From an uncultured Eubacteriales bacterium (GTDB taxonomy: Bacteria > Bacillota > Clostridia > Oscillospirales > CAG-272): 5,918 nucleotides of DNA. This document shows positions 5,851 to 5,918 of the stretch, piece after piece (the stretch's first letter is position 1; every line of letters starts with the position of its first letter). The stretch lies in contig URDS01000091.1 of NCBI GenBank assembly GCA_900546635.1, positions 1 through 5,918 on the forward strand, written 5' to 3'. The notes under the pieces were generated by a model. It saw only the letters and a program-made list of their open reading frames with translations. It did no database searches and was not told the origin of the DNA. The translations under genes were made by a program, and so were the position numbers.

Positions 5851-5918
5851 TGTTTATTGAAGCGAGAAGAAAGCCTGTATTTTCAATGGTTTTTCCGTTT
5901 TTGCGTGTATCTTCTCAT

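Noticed and set aside
5883..5918. Minus-strand frame ending MRRYTQKRKNH at TGA, possibly the 3' end of an upstream gene
   Set aside because: Only 11 codons are visible. It does not resemble the MiaB C-terminus I would expect upstream, and another frame stays open to a TAA at 5854-5856, so the neighbour cannot be assigned.
5886..5918. Plus-strand ATG (MVFPFLRVSSH) open to the right edge
   Set aside because: There is no well-spaced ribosome site and only 11 codons, so it is not supportable as a gene start.

Overview
The window is a tightly packed, single-strand (minus) gene block with base composition near 50% G+C by eye. In transcription order, from high to low coordinates, it reads: an AT-rich leader (about 5778-5918), a YlbF/RicF-family gene with a cysteine-rich tail (5388-5777), mutS (2760-5357), mutL (782-2743) and the first two thirds of tgt (1-763, cut by the left edge). 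The gaps between genes are 30, 16 and 18 bp. Each gene has its own Shine-Dalgarno sequence, and the mutL one overlaps the mutS stop codon. This looks like one operon.

The organism is most likely a member of the Clostridia (Bacillota). The reasons are a YlbF-family protein directly upstream of mutS, an endonuclease-type MutL (CPHGRP motif, no MutH-style system implied), strong AGGAGG-type ribosome binding sites, and a Tgt sequence that resembles clostridial homologues from memory. No genus can be named from the sequence alone.

MutS recognises mismatches. MutL is the ATP-switched nicking endonuclease that MutS recruits. Tgt exchanges queuosine precursors into tRNA. The YlbF relative probably belongs to the Ric (Y-complex) system that modulates RNase Y-dependent mRNA processing. 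The region is therefore housekeeping: DNA repair flanked by RNA-processing and RNA-modification genes.

The most notable sequence details are small-scale. The mutL linker holds a 12-bp in-frame tandem repeat (three perfect copies plus one diverged, encoding PIEH units). Immediately beside it is an 8-A tract, and a one-base loss there would run into a stop codon carried by the repeat. mutS carries its own 8-A tract inside the ATPase domain. A perfect 11-bp inverted repeat lies inside mutL. The MutS clamp-binding motif looks degenerate, and a compact palindrome lies in the leader. I see no mobile element, CRISPR array, structural RNA gene or previously undescribed multi-gene system.
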